64,000 nt of DNA from Lewinellaceae bacterium. GTDB taxonomy: Bacteria; Bacteroidota; Bacteroidia; Chitinophagales; Saprospiraceae. Each line of letters opens with the position of its first letter. Position 1 is the stretch's first letter. The position numbers and the translations under genes are program-made. Location: assembly GCA_020636005.1 (NCBI GenBank), contig JACJYR010000002.1, positions 744,001-808,000 on the forward strand, written 5' to 3'. The notes below the pieces were generated by a model. That model searched no databases and had not been told where the DNA came from. It was given only the letters and a program-made list of their open reading frames with translations. Positions 1 through 7,645 of the stretch are shown one piece after another.

Positions 1-13
1 TTTTTTATTTTTT

Positions 14-1087
14 ATGTGGGTGCCAGTCGGCACAGCTTTAAGCCAGTGCGACTACATCAAAATCTCTCACCTGAGCGGCACCCAAACCGTCGGCTGTGTG
101 GATGTGACGGTCACGTCAGACAGTCCCGCCTTCTTTTCATTGGCATGTGGATACAGTCCATACGGAATTGGCTTAACGGGGGACGGCAGTTTTACTTTTT
201 CATTCTCACCTGCGGTGCCTGAAGTAAAAGTCGCTTTGGCTGTATTGAACGGTGGCCCCGGTGGGACTGAGGAACTGTCCTTTGAGGTGAACGGTGTATT
301 TTATCCGGTCACGCAGCCAGGCCAGGACGACGGTTGCTATTCCCCAGCGATTCTTTCGGGTACCGGAACCATCATCAAGGGACCAGGGGCAGGGAACGCC
401 AGTTCATGGAGTGATGTCATCATTGATGGCCCTATCAACACCCTCAAGATACAGAATACATGGCTGTCGGGCTCTCCCAATGGCGTGGTGGTTGAAGTAC
501 ACTTGTGTTGTCCCGGCTGCGAGACCGATGCAGGTGAAATCAGCAGCGCCGACACCGTCCTCTGCACCAACGAAACCCTCGATATCACCAGCACCGGCAG
601 CGACCTCGAACCCGACGACGCCCTCGAATACATCCTATTCTCCGACCTGTCGGACACGCTCGGCAGCATTGTGCTCACGAGCAGTTCTCCGAGTTTTTCC
701 TTTTCCGACCCGCCCCTGCAAACGGGCGTGACCTATTACGTGGCCGCCATCGCCGGGAACGAACTGCCGGGCGGTGGGGTGGACGTGACAGACCCTTGCC
801 TCGACATTTCCAATGTCATCTCCGTGGTATGGAACCCCTTACCGACGGTGGAATTTGCGGTCGCAAACCCCGATGTCTGCCAGGGTGGATGCACCGACGT
901 GGTAGTGACCTTGACGGGAACGCCACCGTTTACGCTGACCTACGACACCCCGGGCAATACGGGCCAGACGGCCAGTTTTCCGGGCCTGACGGGGACCTTG
1001 CAGGTCTGTGTGCCGGGCAACACGGCGCCGGGGAGTTTTAGTTTGCAGGCGGTGAGCTTGGCGGATGGGAATTGTACATGTAATTGA
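14..1087 (+). CDS. secreted repeat-type protein, probably incomplete
   Basis: Encodes about 357 residues of beta-rich, threonine/serine- and cysteine-bearing sequence typical of Saprospiria cell-surface proteins: an N-terminal part with C and G-rich turns, then Ig/PKD-like units (for example around residues 275-350, beginning LPTVEFAVANPDVCQGG). No signal peptide is visible and the frame stays open to the window edge, so the real start probably lies upstream. The end, LADGNCTCN then stop, comes in the middle of a repeat unit; related proteins continue through more units to a gliding-motility or T9SS sorting domain, which is absent here. It may therefore be truncated at both ends. Function unknown; cell-surface localisation is inferred from style only. 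Confidence 0.55.
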   Translation: MWVPVGTALSQCDYIKISHLSGTQTVGCVDVTVTSDSPAFFSLACGYSPYGIGLTGDGSFTFSFSPAVPEVKVALAVLNGGPGGTEELSFEVNGVFYPVTQPGQDDGCYSPAILSGTGTIIKGPGAGNASSWSDVIIDGPINTLKIQNTWLSGSPNGVVVEVHLCCPGCETDAGEISSADTVLCTNETLDITSTGSDLEPDDALEYILFSDLSDTLGSIVLTSSSPSFSFSDPPLQTGVTYYVAAIAGNELPGGGVDVTDPCLDISNVISVVWNPLPTVEFAVANPDVCQGGCTDVVVTLTGTPPFTLTYDTPGNTGQTASFPGLTGTLQVCVPGNTAPGSFSLQAVSLADGNCTCN

Positions 1088-1107
1088 AAAAAATGAAATA
1101 GCTCAAA

Positions 1108-1572
1108 TTGAAAATCTTGCTGTTTGGCCTGTTGACGTTCCTGAACGCTGACAGGTTGTTGGCGCAGCCATACCTATATTTCGCAGATTTTGGCCCAACT
1201 GGCGAACTCGATTTTAACTACATAAACTTAGCGACGTGTGAAGTTTGCGAACATTTCTCTGTACCGTACCCTGGCATTCCCGAAGCAGAGGCCATTCTTC
1301 CGGATGGTAATGTCCTTATCATCACCAACGGTGGGTTAATCCAAATATATAATCCATCAAATGGGAATACGGTCAATACTTTTAACGTAGGGGGGACGGT
1401 CAGCACGGCCGTGCCGGCCCCAAACGGCAATCTGTATTATTTCAAAATCAGTTTTGCAGGCTCAAACTATGAGACCTGCCTGTACGAATTCGACCCTTTG
1501 ACCGGCAATGACGTTCTGATAGGCTGTGAGGATAATTACATCTTATTCAATGCATTTTATTGGAACGGTACA
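1108..1572 (+). pseudogene. truncated secreted protein (5' part only)
   Basis: A TTG codon at 1108 opens a frame with a signal peptide (KILLFGLLTFLNADRLLAQ) and then a propeller-like sequence with phrases such as PEAEAILPDGNVLIITNGG and APNGNLYYFK, as in Saprospiria secreted proteins that narrate values from a beta-propeller. After about residue 155 (near base 1572) the frame runs on to 1950, but that part is the antisense of a pirin gene and is not protein-like. The gene is therefore cut at about 1572 and fused tail-to-tail to a cut pirin gene. The first 150 residues look genuine; the downstream extension is not. Confidence 0.5.
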
Positions 1573-1932
1573 ATAGCCGTGCATCCGGTGGGCGGCGCCA
1601 TCACGCAGGTGGGCGGGGGTGCGCTCGGTGTGGGTCACACCTTTGCCAGCCGACATAAACCCGACGTCGCCGGGCGTCACCACTTTGACGGCGCCGGTGC
1701 TATCCCGGTGTTCGATTTGCCCTTCGAGCAGGAAGGTCAGCTTGGACAGCCCGATGTGCGGATGCTGGTTCACGTCGAAATATTGGCCGGGCCGGGTGGT
1801 GGCTGGGCCCCTGTGGTCAATGAAGGTGAAAGGCCCGACCTGCCTTTTTTGGCGCAAAGGCAGCAGCCTGCCCACGATGAGCTGACCGAGGTCACGTTGG
1901 CGCTCTTCAACGAGCATTTTGTTGTTGGCCAT
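1543..1932 (-). pseudogene. pirin family protein, N-terminal half only
   Basis: Starts MANNKMLVEERQRDLGQ and follows the N-terminal cupin of pirins: FTFIDHRGP, a metal-binding HPHIGLSKLTFLLEG segment, LEGQIEHRDSTG, and the GKGVTHTERTP motif, ending at HRMHGY. A full pirin is about 280-300 residues; here homology stops after roughly 120 residues (base about 1573) and is followed by eight unrelated residues that are antisense of the neighbouring secreted-protein gene. The first cupin's metal ligands are present but the rest of the fold is missing, so it is unlikely to be functional as read. A second, complete pirin gene lies at 7646-8518. Confidence 0.75.
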
Positions 1933-1950
1933 AACTTAGGAGTTGTTTGA

Positions 1951-2072
1951 AAGTAGTTTGAAGTGGTTTGAGTTTGTTTGAAAGTTGTTTACCCGCAGTC
2001 TAAATAGTTGGTAATCAACGATTTTCAAGCCATTTCAAACCATTTCAAACCAATTTAAACAACCATTTAAAA
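1951..2072. repeat. TTTGAAA/TTTCAAA inverted intergenic repeats
   Basis: The spacer holds four tandem-like TTTGAA(A/G) units on the left half and four TTTCAAAC/TTTAAAC units on the right half, forming a loose inverted repeat between the convergent pirin fragment and the GNAT gene. The same vocabulary returns in a much better hairpin at 33685-33744 and in the tail of the broken DUF5615 gene near 16800. Confidence 0.5.
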
Positions 2073-2354
2073 TCAAACCAGCACGTCCCGGATGCTGGCA
2101 TCTTTTTGAAACCGGGACTTGGCAAAAGGGCACAACGGGATGACCTTTATATGGTTCTCCCGCACGTAGGCCACCAGTTGGTCGAGCAACTGCCGCCCGG
2201 CGCCCTGGCCACGCAGGCGGTCGTCCACTTCGGTGTGGTCAATTATCATCTTATGTTCGCCGGCCATGGTGAACTCCATAGCGGCGAGGCGCTCGCCGTT
2301 TTCTTCGATAAAAAATGCGCCTTTTTTGCCGTTGTTTTCCAGGTGGATTTGCAT
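2073..2354 (-). CDS. small GNAT-fold N-acetyltransferase (YjdJ-like)
   Basis: A 93-residue protein matching the short GCN5-related acetyltransferases of the YjdJ/Acetyltransf_CG type. It shows the pattern IDHTEVDDRLRGQGAGRQLLDQLVAYVRENHIKVIPLCPFAKSRFQK: a hydrophobic strand, the acetyl-CoA pyrophosphate-binding R-G-Q-G-A-G loop (about residues 48-53), and the CPFAK signature near residue 75. The length is normal for this family. The physiological substrate is not known. It stands alone on the minus strand, followed by AT-rich inverted repeats. Confidence 0.85.
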   Translation of the reverse strand: MQIHLENNGKKGAFFIEENGERLAAMEFTMAGEHKMIIDHTEVDDRLRGQGAGRQLLDQLVAYVRENHIKVIPLCPFAKSRFQKDASIRDVLV

Positions 2355-2395
2355 GGTTGTTTATTAAAATTGGTTCTTTGCCAAATTCTGTGGAG

Positions 2396-2475
2396 TAAAA
2401 AAAACCGTTAAAACGGTTTAGCACATAACCGCTTGATTTTCAACCCACGACTTAAGTCGTGGGTTGAAAATTGGC
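2396..2475. repeat. perfect palindrome plus AACCGTT stem (left boundary)
   Basis: Contains an AACCGTT..AACGGTT stem at about 2403-2419 and a perfect 36-bp palindrome at 2436-2471 (half-site ATTTTCAACCCACGACTT with no spacer). Related versions of both motifs lie at 4501-4664, beyond the other end of the next two genes. The hairpin sits downstream of the porin gene and could serve as a transcription terminator, but the shared motifs also look like a dispersed palindromic element. Confidence 0.7.
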
Positions 2476-2525
2476 TATCACTTTGAGCCGTTTTCACGGA
2501 TGACCGCAAGATTTGTCAAGGAACC

Positions 2526-3902
2526 TTAAAATTTAAAACTCAACGAGACGCCAATTTGGGAAAAATTTGCGCCCGGCGTTAAGTCATCCAAAAATTCGCC
2601 GGTAAAAAAATAAAAATACGAGGCTTCCGCTTCCAGGAAACGGTTTGGCACAAAGGCCAGTTGTGCGCCCGGCTGGTGGCCGATGAAGCGCTCCCCGCTC
2701 CCGTTGCCGGCCAGGTTCAGGCGGCCGGAAGGCAGGTAAATGCCATCGGTCAGGCGGTGGCGCCAGAAGAAATCCCAATCGAGGTTCAGGTTCCATTTTT
2801 TACCGAAAGTCAGCGCCAGTGAAGGATGGACGTCCATCAAATTGGCCGGGCCGATGAGCGCCAACAGCCCGAAGTAGCCGCCCCGGGGGTAGAGCGCATT
2901 GAAAGTCTGCAAATTGGCATCACCGGGATCCCGGTCGCCGCTGATGATTTCAGCTTTCAAACCCGGCGTGGGCTGCCAGTTGCCGGGCAGCCGGTAGTTC
3001 ATCTCGGTGGAAAGCGTCCATGCCCGGATGTTTCCACTGCCGAATTTACCCCATTGAACAACCGCCTCGTTGTTGTAGGAGAGCGGCCCCGTTTCCCCCC
3101 AATGGCGCATGCCTGCCGAGTGCCGGGTTTCCTGAAGGCTGCCCTGCTCGAAGCGGGGATGCTCGTTGTGCACGCCGAGGTAGTAAGAATCGAAATGCAG
3201 CCCGTCCGCTCCAGGTAGGTCCCACACCCAATAGGCGCCCCACAGCAGTTGGTCCGTATTGATTTTATTGTCAAAAACGCCCACCTGCTGCGGATTGTAG
3301 GCATAAAAAAGCAGGTCGAGGCGGAGGTTTGGCTGCCGCCAAATCCATCTTGCGCCGTCGAAAGATTGCCGCACGTTGGTGCCTTCCCGCAGGCTGATGA
3401 GGCGCTGCGAGCCATAGCGAAGTTCCTGCCGCCCGATTTCCAACGTGGAGTTGCCAAGTTTTAACCCGACAAAAAGTTGGTGCAGGTCGAGGTCGTCGTC
3501 GTTCAGAAAAAACGGCCCGCCGTTCCGCCCGAAAGCGTGGCCGCTTTTCAGTTGTCCGAACAAACGCAGATTTTTGCCAACATGCCAGTCCGAGTGCAGC
3601 ATGAACCGCTGGAAGAGGGCAGCATCGTCGTTGCCGTTTTCCCAGTTTTCATTTTGTAAAACCTGGAATTCGGAACGCACGTCCCCGCCGAGGCTGAGGT
3701 AACTGTTTTCCCCCAAAGGCAGATATTTCAACTCCTCCCAGCGGCTGCCCGGTGGCAGGAGTTTTTTCAAAAAAGAAAAATCCTCCTCGGAACGAACCAA
3801 ACGGAATGGCGGAAAGTCGGGGGCCGATGACAAGCTGTCCTGGGCACGGAGCAGTGTCCAGGCAGTCAGCAGCAACAGGCATGTTCCCAGCAATTTTTTC
3901 AT
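2526..3902 (-). CDS. alginate-export-type outer membrane beta-barrel
   Basis: A 458-residue protein with a signal peptide (MKKLLGTCLLLLTAWTLLRAQ) followed by alternating amphipathic strands that end in an aromatic-terminal strand (IGVSLSFKF), as expected for an outer-membrane barrel. Recognisable family features of the alginate_exp domain are LSLGGDVRSEFQ near residue 70, LFGQLKSGHAFG, the LEIGRQELRYGSQRLISLREGTNVRQSFDG block (about 155-185) and the GERFIGHQPG segment near residue 400. AlgE-type members export or import anionic polysaccharide, while many Bacteroidota homologues are of unknown substrate, so alginate itself is not implied. The gene lies upstream-to-downstream after the DMT transporter on the same strand, but with nearly 100 bp between, so co-transcription is only possible. 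Confidence 0.8.
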   Translation of the reverse strand: MKKLLGTCLLLLTAWTLLRAQDSLSSAPDFPPFRLVRSEEDFSFLKKLLPPGSRWEELKYLPLGENSYLSLGGDVRSEFQVLQNENWENGNDDAALFQRFMLHSDWHVGKNLRLFGQLKSGHAFGRNGGPFFLNDDDLDLHQLFVGLKLGNSTLEIGRQELRYGSQRLISLREGTNVRQSFDGARWIWRQPNLRLDLLFYAYNPQQVGVFDNKINTDQLLWGAYWVWDLPGADGLHFDSYYLGVHNEHPRFEQGSLQETRHSAGMRHWGETGPLSYNNEAVVQWGKFGSGNIRAWTLSTEMNYRLPGNWQPTPGLKAEIISGDRDPGDANLQTFNALYPRGGYFGLLALIGPANLMDVHPSLALTFGKKWNLNLDWDFFWRHRLTDGIYLPSGRLNLAGNGSGERFIGHQPGAQLAFVPNRFLEAEASYFYFFTGEFLDDLTPGANFSQIGVSLSFKF

Positions 3903-3998
3903 GTTCCGGCTTTGGTTTTTTCGTGATGGGCAAGGGAGGCACGTTTACTAAACTTCCGAAGTTCAATAAACGTAGAAACCAATGCAACCCATTGAAAA

Positions 3999-4448
3999 TC
4001 AATAGCTCCGAATCAGCCACACCCCGCCCACGATGAGCAGCACGCCCGCCACCCGCTGCCAGTTGATGGCGTGGACGGGCAGGCCGAGCAACCCGTAGTG
4101 GTCGAGCAGCAGCGACAGCCCCAACTGCCCGGTGACGACCAGTCCGAAGGTGAGCGCCGCCCCGATTTTGGGCACCAGCACGATGACCGCCGCCACGTAA
4201 AAAGCGCCGAGCAGCCCCGCCGTCCACACCGGCCAGTCAACGCTACCCGCCTGGCTGATTTGCGAAAGGTCGGTTTTGTTGGCAAGGACGTACAAAAACA
4301 GTCCCACCGAACCGACAACAAAGGAAATGAGCGCCGCATAAACCGGGTCGCCGACGGCCCGGCCCATCTTGGCGTTCAGGCTTGCCTGTATGGGCAACAC
4401 TGCCCCGGAAACCACGGCCAACAGGATGAATACGAGGATGGGTTTCAT
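3999..4448 (-). CDS. DMT superfamily transporter, YdcZ/DUF606 type
   Basis: About 149 residues with five predicted hydrophobic helices, matching DUF606 (YdcZ) members of the drug/metabolite transporter superfamily. The family's opening pattern is visible: VVSGAVLPIQASLNAKMGRAVGDPVYAALISFVVGSVGL, followed by GAFYVAAVIVLVPKIGAALTFGLVVTGQL and a final helix VAGVLLIVGGVWLI. Such half-size proteins are thought to work as dimers. The substrate is unknown. I chose the ATG at 4448 (MKPILVFILLAVVSG); starts at 4454 and 4481 are in frame but add only charged residues. It precedes the porin gene on the same strand. Confidence 0.85.
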   Translation of the reverse strand: MKPILVFILLAVVSGAVLPIQASLNAKMGRAVGDPVYAALISFVVGSVGLFLYVLANKTDLSQISQAGSVDWPVWTAGLLGAFYVAAVIVLVPKIGAALTFGLVVTGQLGLSLLLDHYGLLGLPVHAINWQRVAGVLLIVGGVWLIRSY

Positions 4449-4481
4449 GAACATTTTTTTTGGTTTAGAAAAAGGAGGCAA

Positions 4482-4721
4482 ACAGGAGTCATCCCGAATT
4501 TTAACCTACGATTTTAATCGTGGGGTGACGATATGATTCTGATATTCAAACCGTTTTAACGGTTTATTGACAGTCACACTGCGCCGGAAAGGTTTTCAAA
4601 AACGGTTAAAACCGTTGCTCAAATCCCTGTTATTTGCTTTTTTCCCCACGATTAAAATCGTGGGTTAATAAGCCTTTGACGGCAATTCCATCCAGAAAAT
4701 TCGGAATGACGCACGTTGCTG
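4482..4721. repeat. palindrome cluster (right boundary of porin/DMT pair)
   Basis: This spacer contains a CCTACGATTTTAATCGTGGG-like inverted repeat near 4505-4525, AACCGTTTTAACGGTT near 4547-4563, AACGGTTAAAACCGTT near 4600-4615 and a perfect CCCACGATTAAAATCGTGGG at 4645-4664. These are the same two motif types found at 2396-2475, so the porin/DMT pair is bracketed by related palindromes. Confidence 0.7.
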
Positions 4722-6521
4722 TTATTGGTGCTGGTAGCCGCCATAAAACCGGACCGGCGACCAGTCCGGCAAGGGAGGTTCGATGCCGGGGTCGAGGTTT
4801 TTAAATTCGGCTTCGGCAAAAACGACCTGTCCGTTAACGATGGTCAGCACGGAGGTAAGGTTGCGGATTTGCTCCTCCGGCAAGGTGAAATAATCCGCCG
4901 ACAGCACCGCCAGGTCGGCGAACATCCCTTCCCGGATAAGCCCTTTTTCGTTCTCCTCCCCCGAAAACCAGGCGCTGCCGTTGGTGGCCAGGCGCAGGGC
5001 CTCGTGGCGGCTCAGGCGGTTACCGGCCTCGTAAAGCTGCATGCCGCCCCAGGTCTTGCCCGACACGGCCCAGTAGAGCGACAGCCAGGGGTTGTAGCTC
5101 GACACCCGCGTACCGTCGGTGCCCAGTCCCACGGGAATGCCGAGGTCGAGCATCCTGCGGATGGGCGGCGACTGGCTGGCGGCCTCTGCGCCGTACCGCT
5201 CCACAAAATATTCGCCCTGGAAGAACATGCGGTTCTGGATGGCGATGCCGCCGCCCAGGGCTTTGATGCGCTGCAGGTTGGCATCGTCAATGGTTTCCGC
5301 GTGGTCAATAATCCAGCGTACTTCCCGGAGGAAAGGGTATTTTTTGTCCACCCGCTCGAACACGTCGAGGAAGCGGGCGATGCTCTCGTTGTAGGTGGCG
5401 TGGATGCGGAAAGCCCATTTGTTTTTGGCCAGAATCTCGATGATGGGCTCCAGTTCTGCCTCCATGCCCTCGTGCAGGTGAGGACGGGGTTCGAGGAAGT
5501 TTTCGAAGTCGGCTGCGGCCCATACGAGGTTCTCGCCGGCCCCGTGCATGAGATAGCCGTTGGGCTTGAACATGTCGGAGTTTTTGCCGAACTCCAGCTT
5601 TTGCGTCCATTCCTCGTAGAAGTCTTTTTCCTTGCCTTTTTCCTGCGCAAACAAGTAGTAGGCGGTGCGCACGGTGAGTTTGCCCTGTTTGGCCAATTCT
5701 TTTGCCACCTCGTATTTGTTGGGGTAATCCTGCCCGCCGCCGCCGGCGTCTATGGCGCTGGTGAGGGCCAGGCGGTTCAGTTCCCGGTAGTAGTGCAGGG
5801 TGGAGTTGAGCTGCTCCTGCCGGGAGAGGCCGGGCAGTTTGGTCAGCGTTTGGTACAACAGCAGGGCGCTGGGTTTGGCCACGAGAAAACCGGTCGGCTG
5901 TCCGTCCTTGCCGAGTTCGACCTCGCCGCCGGGGAATTTAGTGGCGGCATCGTAACCCAGCGTTTCCAGGCCTTTTTTATTCAAATATCCCAGCGAGTAG
6001 AGGTACAGGATGTACACCGGCTTGTCCGGCACGGCGGCGTTGATTTCCGCCAGGGTGGGCAACCGCTGCTCCTCGAATTGGTATTCGCCCCAGCCGCCGA
6101 CCACCCGCACCCACTGGCCGTCAGGCGTCCGGGCGGCTTGTTCCTTGAGCATTTCAAGGGCCGTTTTCAGGGAACGAACGCCGTCCCAGCGCAGCTCGAG
6201 GTTGTAGTTCAGCCCCGCCCGGATGAGGTGGGTGTGCGAATCGTTCAGGCCGGGGATGACGGTGCGGCCGTTCAGGTCAACCATGCGGGTGCTGTCGCCT
6301 TTCAGCGCCTCCACTTCGGCCCGGCTGCCCACTTTGAGGAACCTGCCATCCCGGATGGCGACGGCTTCGACGAATTCATTTTCTTTTTCCCCAGTGGCGA
6401 TTTTGCCATTGAATAGAATCAGGCCAGTATGGCTGTCGGCTGCCCGTTCGGTCGTTTCGCCGCAGGCGGAAAACAGCAACAGCAGCAGGGCAAACCACAG
6501 GGATAGGGAGTGTTTTTTCAT
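4722..6521 (-). CDS. exported amidohydrolase, YtcJ/Amidohydro_3 type
   Basis: A 599-residue metal-dependent hydrolase. The start at 6521 gives a lipoprotein signal (KKHSLSLWFALLLLLFSACGE), so the mature protein is probably anchored outside the cytoplasm. The amidohydrolase_3 pattern is clear: DLNGRTVIPGLNDSHTHLIRAG with the metal-binding HTH, the VDKKYPFLREVRWIIDHAET region (a metal-ligand His in IDHAE), a LGTDG motif near residue 470 that supplies the catalytic Asp, and a C-terminal composite beta-domain ending in DLAVLSADYFTLPEEQI. Substrates of YtcJ-like enzymes are mostly undefined amides or N-formyl compounds. It belongs to a run of three exported or redox-related genes reading away from the sigma-54 activator at 8655. 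Confidence 0.85.
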   Translation of the reverse strand: MKKHSLSLWFALLLLLFSACGETTERAADSHTGLILFNGKIATGEKENEFVEAVAIRDGRFLKVGSRAEVEALKGDSTRMVDLNGRTVIPGLNDSHTHLIRAGLNYNLELRWDGVRSLKTALEMLKEQAARTPDGQWVRVVGGWGEYQFEEQRLPTLAEINAAVPDKPVYILYLYSLGYLNKKGLETLGYDAATKFPGGEVELGKDGQPTGFLVAKPSALLLYQTLTKLPGLSRQEQLNSTLHYYRELNRLALTSAIDAGGGGQDYPNKYEVAKELAKQGKLTVRTAYYLFAQEKGKEKDFYEEWTQKLEFGKNSDMFKPNGYLMHGAGENLVWAAADFENFLEPRPHLHEGMEAELEPIIEILAKNKWAFRIHATYNESIARFLDVFERVDKKYPFLREVRWIIDHAETIDDANLQRIKALGGGIAIQNRMFFQGEYFVERYGAEAASQSPPIRRMLDLGIPVGLGTDGTRVSSYNPWLSLYWAVSGKTWGGMQLYEAGNRLSRHEALRLATNGSAWFSGEENEKGLIREGMFADLAVLSADYFTLPEEQIRNLTSVLTIVNGQVVFAEAEFKNLDPGIEPPLPDWSPVRFYGGYQHQ

Positions 6522-6547
6522 GATGATAAGATTTATGGAAGGAGTTA

Positions 6548-6708
6548 GAGGTGACATCTTTTCGCCTCCGACAATTTTGAATTTAAGCAGAATTTTCAAG
6601 GCGAAAAGGTGTCATCTCGAAAACGGTGGCCAACGAGATGACACCTTTTTGCCTTTGCCATGCCTGCTGAAAATTGTCATGCGAAGCAGGCAAAAAGATG
6701 TCACCTCG
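6548..6708. repeat. four alternating 20-bp motifs forming two nested hairpins
   Basis: The motif CGAGRTGACAYCTTTTYGCC occurs four times in alternating orientation at about 6548-6566 (+), 6600-6619 (-), 6634-6653 (+) and 6689-6708 (-). Units 1/2 and 3/4 can pair as two adjacent stem-loops, and units 1/4 and 2/3 can pair as a larger cruciform. The array fills the spacer between the isochorismatase and amidohydrolase genes. It does not look like a coding sequence. Confidence 0.8.
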
Positions 6709-6728
6709 TGGATTTTTCTCAAGCAAAA

Positions 6729-7481
6729 TCAATGCTTTCCGCCGTCTTCCTTCATCCAGTCGCCCATTGTTTTAATGTAGTCAATGCCGAGCCCGTAGGC
6801 GCCGCCGTATTTTTTGGAAATTTTCAGCACCGCCTCGTACATGTCGCTGCGGGCCCAGTCCCGGTGCACTTCGAGCAGGTATTGCAGGGCAGTGATGGGT
6901 TTCACCCCGGCCTGCACCATGCGCATGATGGCCATGTCGTGGGCTTCCTGCGAGATGCCGCCGGAGGCATCGGTGATGACATAGACTTCGTAGCCGTCTT
7001 CAAGGGCTGAGAGTGCTGCCGTCAGCACGCAGACTTCCGTCCATAACCCTGCGATGACGAGTTTCTTTTTTTGAAATTTCCCGACCGCTTCCACCACCCG
7101 TTTGTCTTCCCAGGAGTTCATCGTGGTGCGGTCGATGTATTGCTTCGAGTCGGGGAAGTACTCCCTGATTTCCGGAAAAACGGGGCCGCTGAACGAGCGC
7201 TCGGCGACCGTGGTGATAACGGTGGCGATGTCGTAGATTTTGGCCGTGCCGGAAATCAGGCCTGCGTTGTTGCGCAGTTCCTCGATGGGCTGCGACTCCA
7301 CGGCGAAGGCCATCTGGCTCTCGTGGTCAATCATCAGCAGCACGTGGTTGGCCGGGTCGAGGAGTTCCTTCGAGGCGTTGGCCGGGTCGTTGTTCGGGTT
7401 CGGGTTGTACTGCTTCCACTGCGCATTTGCGGAAGCGGAAAAAAGAAAAATAAGGGAGAGGATTGCAAACAGGTTCTTCAT
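6729..7481 (-). CDS. exported isochorismatase-family (YcaC-like) hydrolase
   Basis: A 250-residue protein beginning with a signal peptide (MKNLFAILSLIFLFSASANAQ) and continuing as a cysteine hydrolase of the isochorismatase superfamily. The catalytic Asp is in HVLLMIDHESQMAF, the conserved Lys is probably in the KKKLVIAGL strand, and the nucleophile Cys is in GLWTEVCVLTAALSAL. Downstream phrasing (YEVYVITDASGGISQEAHDMAIMRMVQAGVKPITALQYLLEVHRDWAR) is that of the YcaC group, whose substrate is unknown. Start 7481 is preferred over 7526 because it begins with the signal peptide. The gene lies between the amidohydrolase and the pirin on the same strand, with repeats rather than tight coupling between them. 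Confidence 0.85.
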   Translation of the reverse strand: MKNLFAILSLIFLFSASANAQWKQYNPNPNNDPANASKELLDPANHVLLMIDHESQMAFAVESQPIEELRNNAGLISGTAKIYDIATVITTVAERSFSGPVFPEIREYFPDSKQYIDRTTMNSWEDKRVVEAVGKFQKKKLVIAGLWTEVCVLTAALSALEDGYEVYVITDASGGISQEAHDMAIMRMVQAGVKPITALQYLLEVHRDWARSDMYEAVLKISKKYGGAYGLGIDYIKTMGDWMKEDGGKH

Positions 7482-7597
7482 GATTTCGATGAGTTTGAAA
7501 GTTGGCCTGACCTTCCGGACGGGCATGGATTGCCCTGCCGGTCGGGGATGGCCGGGATAGTTTGGTTAGTTTTTTTTGAAAAAGGATTTGGGAAGAT

Positions 7598-7630
7598 AAA
7601 TCACGGTGATTTTTGAAATCACCGTGATTT
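7598..7630. terminator. perfect 15-bp hairpin between hydrolase and pirin
   Basis: Half-sites AAATCACGGTGATTT and AAATCACCGTGATTT are exact reverse complements separated by three bases. It lies 15 bases past the pirin stop codon and could terminate pirin transcription or mark a palindromic element; the U-tract is weak. Confidence 0.5.
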
Positions 7631-7645
7631 AACGTCCCCGGAGCA

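Noticed and set aside
4716..6416. 566-codon plus-strand open frame
   Set aside because: Antisense of the amidohydrolase; composition reflects the mirrored codons and no domain is recognisable.
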